A stretch of DNA of 64,000 nucleotides from Molanna angustata (GCA_963576475.1 OY754977.1:27911796-27975795); one strand, 5' to 3'. Counted from the first letter of the stretch, positions 23,636 through 35,984 are shown. Made by a program: numbers and translations. The notes: generated from the letters alone by a model not told the origin.

Positions 23636-23976
23636 ACATTTAACTAAGTTTAGTTTGTTGATCGACAATTCTTGATAGAACTCCATTGTATGTAGATAAA
23701 TTACATATACATAAGCTGTATTTGCTGATTTAACTAAGTTTAATTTGTCGATCGACAATTCTTGATAGAACTCCATTGTATGTATATATATTACATATGC
23801 ATAAACTGTATTTGCTGATTTAACTAAGTTTAGTTTGTCGATCGACAATTCTTGATAGAACTCCATTGCATGTAGATATATTACATATACATAAGCTGTA
23901 TTTGCTGATTTAACTAAGTTTAGTTTGTCGATCGACAATTCTTGATAGAGCTCCATTGTATGTAGATATATTACAA
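23636..23976 (-). repeat. 90 bp minisatellite, ~3.7 units, open frame
   Basis: Units start at 23641, 23731, 23821 and 23911 (TAACTAAGTTTAGTTTGTCG), exactly 90 bp apart. Since 90 is divisible by three, the minus strand stays open from an ATG at 24019 to 23633 (128 codons) with 30-residue repeats starting ME(F/L)YQELSIDKLNLVKSANT. Unit differences are few. A related single unit lies at 46950 on the plus strand. Whether it is translated is unknown; I recognise no protein family. Confidence 0.85.
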
Positions 23977-24140
23977 ATATAAAAAAAAACTTGTGTTCTT
24001 GTTGTTGTGCAAGGAACATCTTCAGAAAAAAGGCAAGATTTTTTATTCTTTTTTATTCTTGCACAAAACGCGTCAATAATCAAATACATTTCAATAGAAC
24101 TAAAACAAAGTATTTTTTTTATATTTGTAATATATCTACA
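23961..24140. repeat. 28 bp perfect inverted repeat pair
   Basis: TGTAGATATATTACAAATAT plus eight A (23961-23988) is exactly complementary to 24113-24140. The left arm is the end of the last minisatellite unit, so the right arm is an inverted unit end. Inside are further complementary words (TGTGCAAG / CTTGCACA). Confidence 0.75.
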
Positions 24141-24270
24141 TCTTACATTTAAAATAATTGTCAGGATTCATGGCACTTTTGAATATTTGAAATAAAAGGT
24201 GTGAATAATTCTTTTTTTTTGGGGCTACCTGAAGTTATAAACTAGGATATGATTTTTATTTTTTTATATA

Positions 24271-24473
24271 TTGCTTCTCAAGCAACTATCAGGTACTATG
24301 CCAAATATTAATTTAACACGCACCCAATGACAAGTTGCCACATTCTGGAGACTTGCGATATTAATCGTCTCACAGATCCAGACTGAAAACACAAATAAAA
24401 ACTGTATCTCCACCGGGAATCGAACCCGGGACCTTTGGATCAGCAGTCAGATACCTAACCAACTGAGCCACGA
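24271..24473 (-). mobile_element. SINE-B, full copy
   Basis: Best preserved copy: TGGCTCAGTTGGTTAGGTAT, CTGACTGCTGATCCAAAGGT, GGGTTCGATTCCC, the conserved body, and an end at AGTTGCTTGAGAAGCAA. Confidence 0.85.
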
Positions 24474-24827
24474 AGGCCGAAATGATACCCATTATACACC
24501 ATTTTATATCTTATCATTCTTAATGGTTCTAAAGTTTTTATGTCAACATAGTGGAAATTCATGTAATATACAAAAAATCAATATACAAAAATATAACTTC
24601 TTACACAAAAATATTGGATTATAATGACTAAACGTTTTCACCGAAGCGGCTCGGCATTATCAAGATCTAAAATGAAACTAACCAATTCAAACAAAATTCA
24701 TCCTATAGGTACTACAACATTTAAAGCGTTGCTACCTGTGTGGGTGGAGTATTTTTGTAGATAAATACTTTAGTATAATTTTGTCTATAATTCTTTTTTA
24801 ATGTGTTTTTGACGCCATATTATTATT

Positions 24828-25752
24828 ACTAGTTACATGTAACACATGATATCCAACTGTCGATGGCGATAGTATACATAGTTGAAGAATACGTACCAAA
24901 CTATAAACATTTAAACATAAATCAATAAATATTTTAAGATATTTTGTTTTCTATTTATAACATGTAGGTATATATGTCAGGATAGGATAGTCTGGAGGTC
25001 AGTTTGTTTTACCTACCCAGAATATGTAAACAGCATGATCTATGTTTGTAGATTTAGTAGGTATCAAACTATTGAGTGAGATATTGTGTAGTATTTACTG
25101 CCTTACAAATTGTATGAAAAAATGTTGTCACTAAATTAAAAAAAAAAAAATTGAGATGTATTTTATAATGTTCATATTTTTATAGACAGTTAAAATATCT
25201 ATTTGGGTTGTTTTGGTTTTTTCGAAATTTTTTATAACTTTGGAAATATAGACAGATAAACACATATATTTAAGATAAAAAAATAAATAACCCTGGTAAT
25301 TTAAAAAAATAAATTGATATTTTATATTTTTCTATATTTATTCCAATTTTCAGCGTTCTAGCTGTCATTGTTTTTGAGATATATATGGTATAAAATAAAA
25401 ATTCAAAAGTTGATAACCCCAGACTGAAACCAAAATTCAAAATTATGAATACGTTTTTTAGGCCTATAATTATCTATATATTCTGAAAATTTGGGCTCTG
25501 TAAATTGAGCGGATCATAAGTTATAAGGACGGACGGACACACAGACACAGATACACTAAATGTTCTACCCCGAATTTTGAATAAATGCACATATAAAACA
25601 TATATGCTGCGAAGCCTGGTGTTTTTTGATTTCAAAGTTGGAAAATCCGTGATAAATATAGATCCTGCATACTAATCTCGCGTATCTTGGCTCGATACTT
25701 TGTCAACATATTAAGAGAATACAATTTTCTTGAACAAATCGACAGTTGGATG
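24828..25752 (+). mobile_element. DINE/Helentron-like repeat, second full copy
   Basis: Same ends as 3259 (ACTAGTTACATGTAACACAT, ATCCAACTGTCG; CGACAGTTGGATGATT). The 3' stem-loop is TTAAGAGAATACAATTTTCT. The microsatellite is reduced to GGACACACAGACACAG. Shared blocks include ATATATTCTGAAAATTTGGG and GAGCGGATCA. Confidence 0.6.
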
Positions 25753-26489
25753 ATTCAATCAATTAATGAAAGTGTTTTTATGTGGATATATTAATCAAGT
25801 TGGCATGGATAAGTTTATGTTATCTTATAAAAATAACCTAACATTCTTTTGAGTCAAATCGATAACAATAACAAAGGTTGGTATTATGTGAAATTACAGC
25901 TAAGAAAATTTTATTAATTTTTTGTATTTTTAAACAAGCAATAAAGAGAAATTGTAAAATTATATTAAACAATTTATAAACGATAACATGCAATTTATTC
26001 TGAGGCGATAAAATAGAAAAATCGAATGTATTTGATATATAACTTAAATACTTGTTTGTATATAACAATGCTAAAAAAATACATAATGCGTCCGAAACTT
26101 CAATAAATATTGATTTTAATTAATTTAACATGTACATTGAACATAATTAAGTGCATTACTTCATCCACAGTACCTACATTTATTTTACTTCCGATATGAA
26201 AAAAGCTGCTTGAAGTTTTTCGTCGCCTCAGCCAATAAATAAAGTAAATAAAATTTAGTAAGAAAAATACTCGCTGGGAGCTTTTACTGATATTTACCGA
26301 GGCGGGTGTTAGGTATTGTAAGCAGCTTGAATCCTTTCTAGTACTGTCGAAGATGCGTTTATATTTATATCCTTGAATCAATCAGCACTTAAACGAGATA
26401 AACTCATATGCATAACCAATTTTAAGACCAAAATCATTTTCAGTTTTGATTTTACGAATTTACAATAAACATTCATATTTGACATGCAA

Positions 26490-26675
26490 TTTTTTTTTTT
26501 TACAAAAAATGAATATGTCCTTGTTAAACAAGTACATATACATCTTCCTACGTTCCCTAAAATAAGCAAATAAATGCTTGTGCTTAGGTGAACGAAATCG
26601 GTCGAGGCACGATTCGAACTCGCGACAAGTGGATTACTAGCCCAGCGCGCTAACCGCTCTGCCACCGACCCATCT
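26490..26675 (-). mobile_element. SINE-A, full copy
   Basis: Head, B box (GAGTTCGAATCG), body and A-rich tail present; close to the 4980 copy. Confidence 0.85.
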
Positions 26676-26725
26676 AATTCTAAATATTCTAAATATATCT
26701 GAAATTCAAACACCTTTTTTGACGG

Positions 26726-28083
26726 GATAAATATTTTAAGATAATATTTTGTTTTATATTCAAAATATGTATTTCAAGGTAGGATAGCATGGAGGTCAGT
26801 TCTTTTTTCCTACCTCGAGTATGTATACAGGTTGATGGTTGGTATGTATGTTTGTTTGAAGTTTAGATATCAATCTATATAGAGACTCGTAGATATTGTG
26901 TATACTGCCATACTAATTGTATGAAACGATATCGTTACTAAATTTAATATTACAAAAATGATTTCGATATTCTTATTCTATTTTGATCATGTAAATTTTG
27001 AACAATTTTTTTTTAAATAATAAAAGTTTGAGAACCTTTTCATAGAAATAAGTTTGAGATACTGTATTATTTGTCTATACTAGGGGCTCTGCCCCTTGCT
27101 GCTATCGCGGTCCAATCTCCAGCGGCCGCTGCGCGGCTTATTTGCCGCTACACGACAGTTGCGAAATAACCTTATAAAACTAAATATCGTCAAATATACC
27201 ATTTAGGACATTACACAACATTTAAAAACTAAATATCTTTACGAGAAAACGTTAAAATCAAGTAATAAAACAGTATTTTTAAAGTTAAAATGCGGAAATT
27301 GAAAAAAAAAATATTTTCGACAATGTTTTGAAAGAATGCGTTATTTCAAATGCGTACGTTTGAAATTACAAACATTGATAATTTGAATGCACATTCGAAA
27401 TCTCAATAAAAACAGTACACAACAGTTAAGATTGAATATCTTTTTATAATAATACAATAATAATGATAAATTATACATCATATAACTAAATAACGCCATT
27501 AAATGAAAATATTATCTTATCTTTTACCGACATTCTGACATAATATTATTATGACATGTCGAAAGCAATGTTGTCAGTATTCAAAATGGATATTCCGCAG
27601 ATTATTACGCTTAAAATTTATTCTGAATGTTTGAAATTCCTTTTTAAACAATAATATTGTCAATTTATGCAGAAAATAAATTTAAAACGATAATTTTGTA
27701 CTTTTTCGCATAAATTTATTTTTTATTTTAAAGAAAAATTTGGAACGCGAAAAATGTTTAAGGAAAAATTATTTCACTGGCAATCCGCTGAAGGACGAAA
27801 AAACATGGTGTACAGTAATTATATTATAGATTTATGGCTATCGTCGCAAAACAGTGGCTTTATTCTGAAAAAAAAACATCGTGCGAGCTGTCTCCATCTA
27901 TGTAAAATATAATAATCCATCTATGAGACATATATGCTGCGAAGACGCATATATTTCAGTTGGGAATTTGGAAAACCACGAAAAATGTAGACCTGGCCAT
28001 ACAATAACTCGTGTATCTTGGCTTGAAACTTTGCAGATCCGTTAAGAGAAATAAATTCGCTTGAAGAAAGCGAAAGTTGGATT
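26726..28083 (+). mobile_element. DINE/Helentron-like repeat with nested insertion
   Basis: The left part (26726-27079) has the GGATAGCATGGAGGTCAGTT and CCATACTAATTGTATGAAAC blocks. The right part (27916-28083) resumes with ACATATATGCTGCGAAG and ends with GTTAAGAGAAATAAATTCGC and AAAGTTGGATT. About 835 bp of another element separates them. Confidence 0.55.
27080..27915 (+). mobile_element. CTAGGGGCTCTGCCCC-type element
   Basis: Begins CTAGGGGCTCTGCCCCTTGC, with a GC-rich patch at 27095-27165 (GCGGCCGCTGCGCGGC) unlike the AT-rich surroundings. It shares TTATGACATGTCG..AGCAATGTTGTCAGTATTC with 5290-5345 in diverged form. It interrupts the repeat at 26726-28083 and has no coding potential. Probably a non-autonomous element whose class I cannot name. 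Confidence 0.5.
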
Positions 28084-28794
28084 AAAGGAGTATATCTACA
28101 AAGTAGACATATTTTATTGTCGAGATATTTTGTTACTTAATATTGACATAATAATTCTAATACATAGCGAAATACCGATATTAGATTATCATAATTCAAC
28201 ATAAAATACCATTTGAAAATTTTAATTGAAATATTGGAAAATTGGAAATATTCAACGACAAGATAAATCAACGAAAAACCTTTAAGAATCTTATTTCCTC
28301 GACATTCGCCTCTGGTTACAATAATGGCATTAAAAGAACATGAAATAATATTAATGTGTTTCCTGTAATTTATTTCAAATTGTAAGGAAAATGAAAAATA
28401 CATTATGTCAATGACGCTCAAATCACTTAGGGCCTTAATTTAAGTCATTAAAACCAATTTCTCATCATCACTTTGAAGATATATAAAAGAACAATTCATA
28501 ATTTAAATTTTCCAACATTATTGAAAACGTTTTGCGAAAGCTCTTTATATTGAAAGTTCTTTATTTTTTTGTCTAAAATATTTCGGCAGTATAAATAAAG
28601 ATCAGATAGAGGACATTATTTCATTGTTTTTAATTATCCCATACATTATGTCGTATTCTTGAACACCAGAATAATACATTAAATTATAACATGTTGGTTT
28701 TCATGAGGGAAAAATGAAATATACGATCGCCGCCTATCTAAATAATTGCTGAATTAAAAGCTTCTTTTACATTCACACATGCTCGCTGCTTGAA

Positions 28795-30520
28795 TGAATT
28801 TTTACGGTAGATCGACTCCAGTGCTTCCAGGATTTCCAAGTATTTCTAAAGACAACAATTTAGAATACTTGCGATAGACCATTTACAGTGGATTCAGGGC
28901 GTTTGTTATGTACCTATGATGTTACAAAATTAATAATCCTTTGAAATTATGAGCACAATTTCTAAAACAGACAATAAAGCAACGATGAGAAAATGTGTAA
29001 ATAATCGTTAATTGTTATGGACCTACCAAAGTGTTTTATTTACGAACTGTACCGAAAGATCCTGATAGTCATTGAAGTTTTTCTAAAGAAAATAATAATG
29101 AAGTCGACTCCAGTACTTCCAGGGTGTGTATTTTGTATGTTTTTACAAAAGTTATCACAATAAGACAAAATTTGAGCATAATTTCTAATAAGATAATAAA
29201 ATATCGACGGGAAGGGGTACTAAAAATCATAAATCGATAAGTATCTACCAAAAAGTTGTATTTACGAACTGAAACAAATGATCCGGATAGTGATTTAAGT
29301 TTTTTTGACGAAAATAATAATAAATTCTTGCAGCAGACCAATTGTAGCGACTAGGGGATGTGTGGTTATATACCTAATTATTATTCGACAATGTGAAAAC
29401 AATTTCTAAAACAGCCATTAAAACAACGATGAATAAATGTGTGAGAAAACTCTTTCAAATTGTTGAATTTATGAACTGAAGCAATTGATAGCGGTATAAG
29501 TTTTCCAAAGAAAAAAATAATGAATTTTTACGGCAGACCAACTGCAGTGACTCCGGGGCTTGTGTTGCATACCTTTGATGTTACAAAGCTAATAATTATT
29601 TGACAATATGAGCACAATTTCTAAAAGAGACAATAATCTTTAATTGTTATGGATCTACCAAATTGTTTTATTTACGTGAGAAAAGGTGTGAGAAAAACGT
29701 TCATTGCTATGCATCTATGAAGTTTTCGTATTTTCGAATGTTTATGATAGTGGTTTAAGTTTTTTTAAAAACAACAATAATGAATTTTCGCAGCAAACCA
29801 ACTTCAGTGAATCTAGAGTGTGTGTTACATAGCTTTTTATTATTCGGCAATGTAAACACAGTTTCTAAAACAGACATTTAAGCAAATATAAGAAATAGTG
29901 TAAGAAAGACGTTTATCGCTATGCATCTATCAAAGTGTTGAATTTACGAACTGAAGTTATTGATCGTGATAGTGAATTAAGTTTTTCCAAAAACAACAAT
30001 TATTAATTCTTGCGGCAGATCAACTGCAGTGACTTCAGGGTGTCTATTGTGAATTTTGTTATAAAATTAAACATAATTGGACAATATGAGCACAATTTAA
30101 TAAGACAATAAAGCACCGATGGGAATAGGGATAAAAAATCGTAAAACAATCGTAATACATTTTTGCAGCAGACCAACTGCAGTGACTTTAGTGTGCGCAT
30201 TGTTACAAATCTTATTATTATTCAACAATGTGAGTACAATTACAAATAAAAGACTATAAAGCAACGAAAGGAATGGGGATTAAAAATCATAAATCCTTAT
30301 GAATCTACCAATGTGCTATAGGTATATACAAACTGACACGAATGATACTGATTGAAGTTAATCTACAGACAACAATAATGGATTCTTTCGGCAGATCAAC
30401 TACAGTGACTCCAGGGTATGTATTGTGTATGTTTTTACAAAGTTTATCATAATTTGACAATGTAAGCATAATTTATAAAACAAACTATAAAGCAGCGACG
30501 GGAATACGAAGTGTTATAGA
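28795..30520 (+). repeat. Degenerate satellite, ~230 bp units
   Basis: The phrase (GCAGACCAACTGCAGTGACT and variants) recurs near 28805, 28879, 29104, 29333, 29540, 29790, 30013, 30165 and 30391. Between occurrences come ATTCGACAATGTGAGCACAA, TTTCTAAAACAGACAATAAA, GCAACGATG, TCTACCAAAGTGTT, TTTACGAACTGAA and GATAGTGATTTAAGTTTTTC in the same order. Spacing is about 150-250 bp. No coding function is supported. Confidence 0.8.
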
Positions 30521-30892
30521 AATAAATAAAAGAAAAATGGGATTGTCAAGGAAAAGGAAAATATAATAAAAAAACTTGTTGTATCGTGAATGTTGTCACT
30601 GAAACAGTCTACTCAAAGCCATTGAGAAGTAAGCTCTGCCTAAAGCTTTCTCTCAGATTGTAAAAGCTTTCATGATATTTTAATACCAGGACCGTCCTAG
30701 CACACCTGAGCCTCACCGAGCTTTGAATGCTAAGTATTGCGTGCTTTTACGTTCTGTGCTACCCTAAATATACCTATACACTGCTTCTTGATCGATTTAT
30801 GGAAATACAAATTTGCGATAATATTTCACGTATTTTTCCAACAACACAACAGGAATTTTGATTTAAACAGTTTTTTCGGAAACTCCCATAAA

Positions 30893-31091
30893 TAGTGATG
30901 AGCTATCACAAGACCGCGACAGGGTGATTATGGTTTTGGTTTTGCACTTCCGGTTCTTGGTGTTGCATACGTAGTCTTGTTCTTGCAACTATTACAAAAA
31001 AAAACTGTTAAAATGAAGTAATTACAATGAAATATGACAAAAAACATCATTTCATTAAACTACATATGTTGTACTCTTTTGCTCATCACTA
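30893..31091. mobile_element. hAT-type MITE (199 bp)
   Basis: The ends are TAGTGATGAGC and its complement GCTCATCACTA, close to the TAGTGATGGGC-like termini common in insect hAT elements. It is flanked by an 8 bp duplication with one mismatch (CCCATAAA at 30885-30892, CCCATAAT at 31092-31099), the length hAT transposases produce. No coding sequence inside. Confidence 0.75.
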
Positions 31092-31170
31092 CCCATAATA
31101 TTTAAAATTTATACTTATTTCTTTAAAAGTATTTTTTTTTTATTTTTATTGACAATCATTTTTTTTCTTT

Positions 31171-31395
31171 TCTTTTTTTCAACATCTCAATAGAGACAAA
31201 GTTGGGATATTGTAGAAGAACCAGGAACTCGAGGCACCTACAGGGCTTACGACCTGTCATCGGCTGGTTTACGTGATCACTTTATGCGCTTGAGCAACGT
31301 TCACCAATTATGCCTTCTTATTGAGTTCCCTTATCGATGTAATTTTTAGTAAGTCGATGTAAAGTTCTATATATTTAAATAGTGTGTAACATTTT
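31171..31395 (+). mobile_element. Foldback-family single arm
   Basis: Only the left arm is present: CAACATCTCAATAGAGAC, the ACCTACAGGGCTTACGACCT block, TGATCACTTTATGCGCTTG, and the arm end near TATGCCTTCTTATTGAG. The opposite arm is lacking, so this is a truncated copy that runs into a SINE at 31456. Confidence 0.7.
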
Positions 31396-31455
31396 ACATG
31401 AAAATAAAAAAGAAAAAAAGTTCCCCTTTTTTTTAAGTGATTTTTAAATTTATAA

Positions 31456-31635
31456 TTTTTTTTTTTAAATGAATATGTCCTTGTTAAACAAGTACATATA
31501 CATCTTCCTACGTTCCCTAAAATAAGCAAATAAATGCTTGTGCTTAGGTGAACGAAATCGGTCGAGGCAGGATTCGAACTCGCGACCACTGGATTACTAG
31601 CCCAGCGCGCTAACCGCTCTGCCACAGACCCATCT
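31456..31635 (-). mobile_element. SINE-A, full copy
   Basis: Head, GAGTTCGAATCC B box, body and tail nearly identical to 4980 and 26490, suggesting recent activity of this subfamily. Confidence 0.85.
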
Positions 31636-31852
31636 AAAATTAAAAGTGTTGGTACATTTACCTTTATAATGCGGGTTGTTTTATAAAAATATTTCCCTCT
31701 CAATATAAAAACATAATGAAATTCAGCATTCATTATCGTACTAAAATTTATATTCATTGGTGCTGTGAAAAATTGAAATTTGATAATGATTTGAAAAATA
31801 CGTCTTGTCAGTATAATACTCATATATCATTGCATACTTAAGTTAAAAAAAA

Positions 31853-32040
31853 CGGGCGGTTTGTGGCCAACGCTATATTCCACAAAAATTTTCAGCATTT
31901 TCATGAAATGAGTTTTTTTAAATTATTATTGATTTAAACATTCTATTATAAAACTTAATAATTCTTCAATGTCATATTATGAAAATGATGTGCCTTCTTA
32001 CCAATTTGAAAATAAAAATATCAAATTACAAGTTTCATAT
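31853..32040 (-). mobile_element. Partial copy of the 16640 repeat
   Basis: GTTTGTGGCCAACGCTATAT, TTTCAGCATTTTCATGAAAT and AAAATGATGTGCCTTCTTAC match the right half of the 16640 element in reverse. The left half is absent. Confidence 0.6.
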
Positions 32041-32140
32041 ACTAAAGTTCTAGTTCTAGTACGTTTATTGAATTTGTAACCTCGTTCTTTGTACTGTTAA
32101 TAAAATAAATAAAAAAATAATAATAATAAAGTAGTAGAAG

Positions 32141-32292
32141 TTGGGTGGTGGCATAGCGGTTAGCGCGCTGGATTAGTAATCCAGTGGTCGCGAGTTCAAA
32201 TCCTGTCACGATCGATTTCGTCCACCTATAGCACAAACATTTATGCTAAATTTAGGGAATGAATGCGGATGTATATGTAGGTACTTGTACTT
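32141..32292 (+). mobile_element. SINE-A, diverged subfamily
   Basis: TTGGGTGGTGGCATAGCGGT, TGGATTAGTAATCCAGTGGT and GAGTTCAAATCC show the same tRNA-like head. The body is diverged but keeps CACCTATAGCACAAACATTT. Confidence 0.75.
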
Positions 32293-33270
32293 TTATACTT
32301 TCGATTTTTCTCTGCAGTATACAATAGTTATGCAAAAAACTCGTGGAATCCTTTTTGTTTTTTTTTTCGATTTATTTTATTTTATACCTAAATAATAAAT
32401 GGTTTAGAAAAAAACTGTTATTTTTTTATTATTCACTAACAACTCAGTTACATTACATTATACACAATATGTTGTTTCACAAGATACATTTCCATACTCA
32501 AATAAAAAGTAATTAATTTGCAGTTTTGTTCTTTAAAATGAACAAAATATCTGTTAATTGTATGAATCATTATAAAATATGTATATTTGGAGAAAAATCG
32601 GTATACCTAATATTAGTAATACCTTATTTTTTGGGATACATTTTGATAAATGTTCATTTCAACGAGAGAAACTGTCAAAAACTTATCTTTCATTGAATTG
32701 TGTGTAAATCATCTCAGTTTGTACGGAATTCTGCCCAAAAAACTTCGACGCTCCCGAAGCACACTTGCGAAAATGTTTTCAATTTTCGACCGACGCGACG
32801 CTTCATATCTCGTCGCATAAATTTTTCGCAGCGAATCCCTAAAATGCTAAGCGATCCTTGTTTCTCCAGCAAATTTCGTGCGGTAGATGTAGATACCCTT
32901 CGTATTTCGCTGTCTTTTTCATCTGCTCGGTGGTGATGTTCTCCTGTTCTCTGGTGTAAATACTGAAACCCCATTTAACATTTATGTTCTGATATGATTT
33001 ATGCGTGTAATTTCACTAAGTATACCGCGATATTATACACTCGTTTTAAACGTATAATATTAGGATTTTATCGTTTCCCTCTTAAGCTGGCATGCCTTCC
33101 TGTTAGACACGGACCAAAGGGGGGATGAAAAATGTTTACTTTTGAAACATTAAATGGTTCTTGATTTTTTCTTTAAAATCATTTCGGGGTTCTATATCGA
33201 TCAGCGAGCTTATCTTAAAAATACAGTTTTGTTCAACATTCATTTTCGTAAACGCAAACGCATATTAAAA
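32293..33270. other. No gene recognised; frames on both strands at 32700-32974
   Basis: The 32700-32974 stretch is less AT-rich, with open frames on both strands of 78-86 codons. The minus-strand frame is rich in charged residues (REHHHRADEKDSEIRR-like run). I recognise no family; it may be a fragment of an unrecognised element or exon. Confidence 0.4.
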
Positions 33271-33758
33271 CGAGTGGGTTTCGGCCAACCCATTTCTCAC
33301 TACCTAGTCACTTGAAATTTTGTATGTAATATTTTTAATATTTTTTATATGAGTTTGTTCAATATTTTTTATTAAAATATTTTATTATGAAAATTTGATA
33401 TTTCTTCAATGCCATTTGATAAAAAATTTCAAATTTTACACAGTTACAAATATTTGACAGTTAAATAAAATGAGAAGCACTATTCAGATATCCTTCAAAA
33501 TGATATCTAAGCGATTATTAGATATAGGTACATATTTGCCAAATTTGAAGAGAATTGAATGAAAACTTCAGTCTAAAATCAATAATGTATAATAAACGCC
33601 GTACATAACACAGAACATAGCACACACATACACAAATACATTTTGAAGAAACTTTCAGATTACAATCCCTGCATGATACTAGTTGATAGCCTTATAAATT
33701 GCAAAATCATAACTCATAACTAGGTGATATATCCCCTTGGGTTAGTGAGGAGTAAAAG
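33271..33758 (-). mobile_element. Reverse copy of the 16640 repeat
   Basis: Begins CGAGTGGGTTTCGGCCAACC and ends CCTTGGGTTAGTGAGGAGT, matching the 16640 element read backwards. Shared internal words include GAGAAGCACTATTCAGATAT and TGATACTAGTTGATA. Confidence 0.7.
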
Positions 33759-33879
33759 TGTTTTGTAAAAATCAACATTGAGTTTATTTAATCAAGTTTT
33801 TAATATAAAATTTATCGTAAGTTTAGTAAAACCGGAACCCCCCAGTCAAAGCATGGAAAATCCCTGGTCCTCCTTGTAG

Positions 33880-34250
33880 GGGGTTGGGGAAACCGAACAC
33901 AGAGCCTCGGTGCTTCGGTGCTTCGATGGCTGGACGGAGTAGTGAAGAATGCAAACAACATCGGCATTCATAACTGGCGTAATGCATTACAAGACCGACA
34001 GTCTTGGAGGGTGGCTCTGCAGGAGGCTAAGACCAGTAGCCTCACTCTTTAAACTCGAATCCGATCCTAATTTCATGTTTTCGTTAAGTACTTATCTACC
34101 TGTCGCCTGCTATTATTCAAATTATCGACTTCTCATATTAAAACATAGGTAGGTTCTTAGTGAATCGGATCGTATTGGCAGTGGAGAGTGAGGTCGCTGA
34201 CCTGGGTTGTATAGAGCCACAGATGGATGGATGGTTTGACGAGTTTCGTG
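33880..34250 (+). pseudogene. Non-LTR retrotransposon C-terminal fragment
   Basis: In frame from about 33923: LRWLDGVVKNANNIGIHNWR, then NALQDRQSWRVALQEAK, the usual extreme C-terminus of RTE/CR1-like reverse-transcriptase proteins (RW.D......G..NWR..AQDR..WR). The 3' UTR runs to the GGATGG repeats near 34235. Catalytic domains are absent. Confidence 0.7.
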
Positions 34251-35404
34251 CAAAGCACATCGTTAATACTCTACAATACTGAAACTAGTGGATATAATAT
34301 TTAAAACTTACATGTCAGTTTACTGATATCTAAGTTTTTATTACTTTAAAAAGTTTTATTACTTTAGTCAAGTAGGTAATAAAAAATTATTTTCCAATAT
34401 TTAAATGCATTTACATTAATTTATTTACACTTTAGGCCTTACTTATTATTTAAAATAAGAGTTTAATGCTAATCCGATGCTATGTAAGTCAGTCAGTAAG
34501 TATCAGCTTAAACACAAATCGCAAATAGTAAGGCCCTTTTTGATTACATAAGTAATTACATAATTACATAAGTATTACTAACGTATACTTACTATAAAAT
34601 GAGATATTTTTAATGGTTTCCTGGAGTAAAAAATAAAATTCTCACCTTTTTAAAAAAAGTTTCAAACCAATTTTCTGAAGGAATCATTGTATTTATCCCG
34701 TAGCTTAAAATTTAGAAAGAACACATTTGAAATATTTCAAATGTGATCGCTAAGTAAAATAGCTAACTCTGTTTTTGACGTGAAAAAGCTTTAAATGTCG
34801 AGTCGGTCGTTAATTTGGCCCAATATATTATCCTGCCTTATATATCACAAGAAAACTTGAATAGCAAACTTTGTAATTAAAATTAAATCCATTTGAGATT
34901 TTTTTACAAACATTCTTGTAGTTAGTGATATGTTTTATATTCAAATATATTGGAAGCTTGATACAAAAAGGTACTATTTAAAAAAATTATGAACTATAAT
35001 GAAATAAATACAAACGTACCACTACATCTACAAATAATGAAGTAGGGAAAGAGAACCGAACACCAAAAACTTTTGCTTTGCAAAAACTCAACATTTCCTT
35101 TTCTTCTTATTTAACTTCCCATTTGTTGTAAACTATTGTGGTCGTATTTATTTTCTTCATTCTGTTGTTGTTTTGAAAAAAAAATTGTTTATTTGTATTT
35201 TGAAAAGACTGTACCGTTCGAAACAAACTGACGTAAAAGGATATACATATTCTCAAACCGTACACTTTTTCTTAAATAATGTCATAAATAACTTCAATTA
35301 TTATATAAAACAATGATATAAAAACTTCTAAAAAACAATTCAAGAAGGAAATCAATTTAAGTCACAAAATTGCTGGACCCGTTTATCACATTGACCTTTT
35401 TATT

Positions 35405-35755
35405 TATTTATTTATTTAAAGTCTCAATCCTGCAGATTGGTTTGCAGACGTAGTCTACATCTCGCTTTCCACTTCTCTTTATCCTCTGCAGCCCTCTTCA
35501 GCTCAACATAATATGTGGTGCAGTTCATGTCCTCGCACACCTGGGCCAAATATTCCCGTCTTGTCGGGGGCGCCCCCTGTGGTTTGTCCCCTGAACCATT
35601 TCCTCCATTAGATCATGTAGGAGATCCTCGTGGCGCAAGATGTGACCAATCCAGCGAGCACGTCTCTCGGAGATGGTTTTGAGTAGGTGCCTCCCTTCTT
35701 CAACTCTGTTGAGAACCTCGGCATTCGTGATGTGGTCCCTCCAGGAAATTATATT
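35405..35755 (-). pseudogene. Non-LTR retrotransposon C-terminal fragment
   Basis: Minus strand from 35755: WRDHITNAEVLNRVEEGRHL, LKTISERRARWIGHILRHED, LLHDLMEEMVQGTNHRGRPR, then after frame shifts CEDMN, AAEDK and DVDYVCKPICRIE. R.RW.GH..R and GRPR are standard C-terminal motifs of RTE-type elements. The 5' domains are missing. Confidence 0.75.
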
Positions 35756-35984
35756 AATATAATTAATTTAAATTATATTAATATTATTAATTCAATTTGT
35801 GTACAAATAAGTAAACAATGGGTGATTAATTGCCATAAGGTAATTTCTTCCATCAAATCCATGCACCGTAAAGCCTCAAGAAAATTTGGTACAGTAATAT
35901 AATATAATAATAATAAACACTTTCTTTACACCCTAAACAATCGGCGAGTTTTTTGTTTTTGTCATATGATCATTTCATCCAACT

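Noticed and set aside
23636..23976. CRISPR array (regular 90 bp repeats)
   Set aside because: The whole 90 bp unit is conserved with no unique spacers, and the window is eukaryotic.
26378..26713. Frames containing AERLARWASNP on the minus strand (also near 4873, 31308, 49936)
   Set aside because: This peptide is the translated tRNA-like head of SINE-A, repeated wherever the SINE occurs; not a protein.
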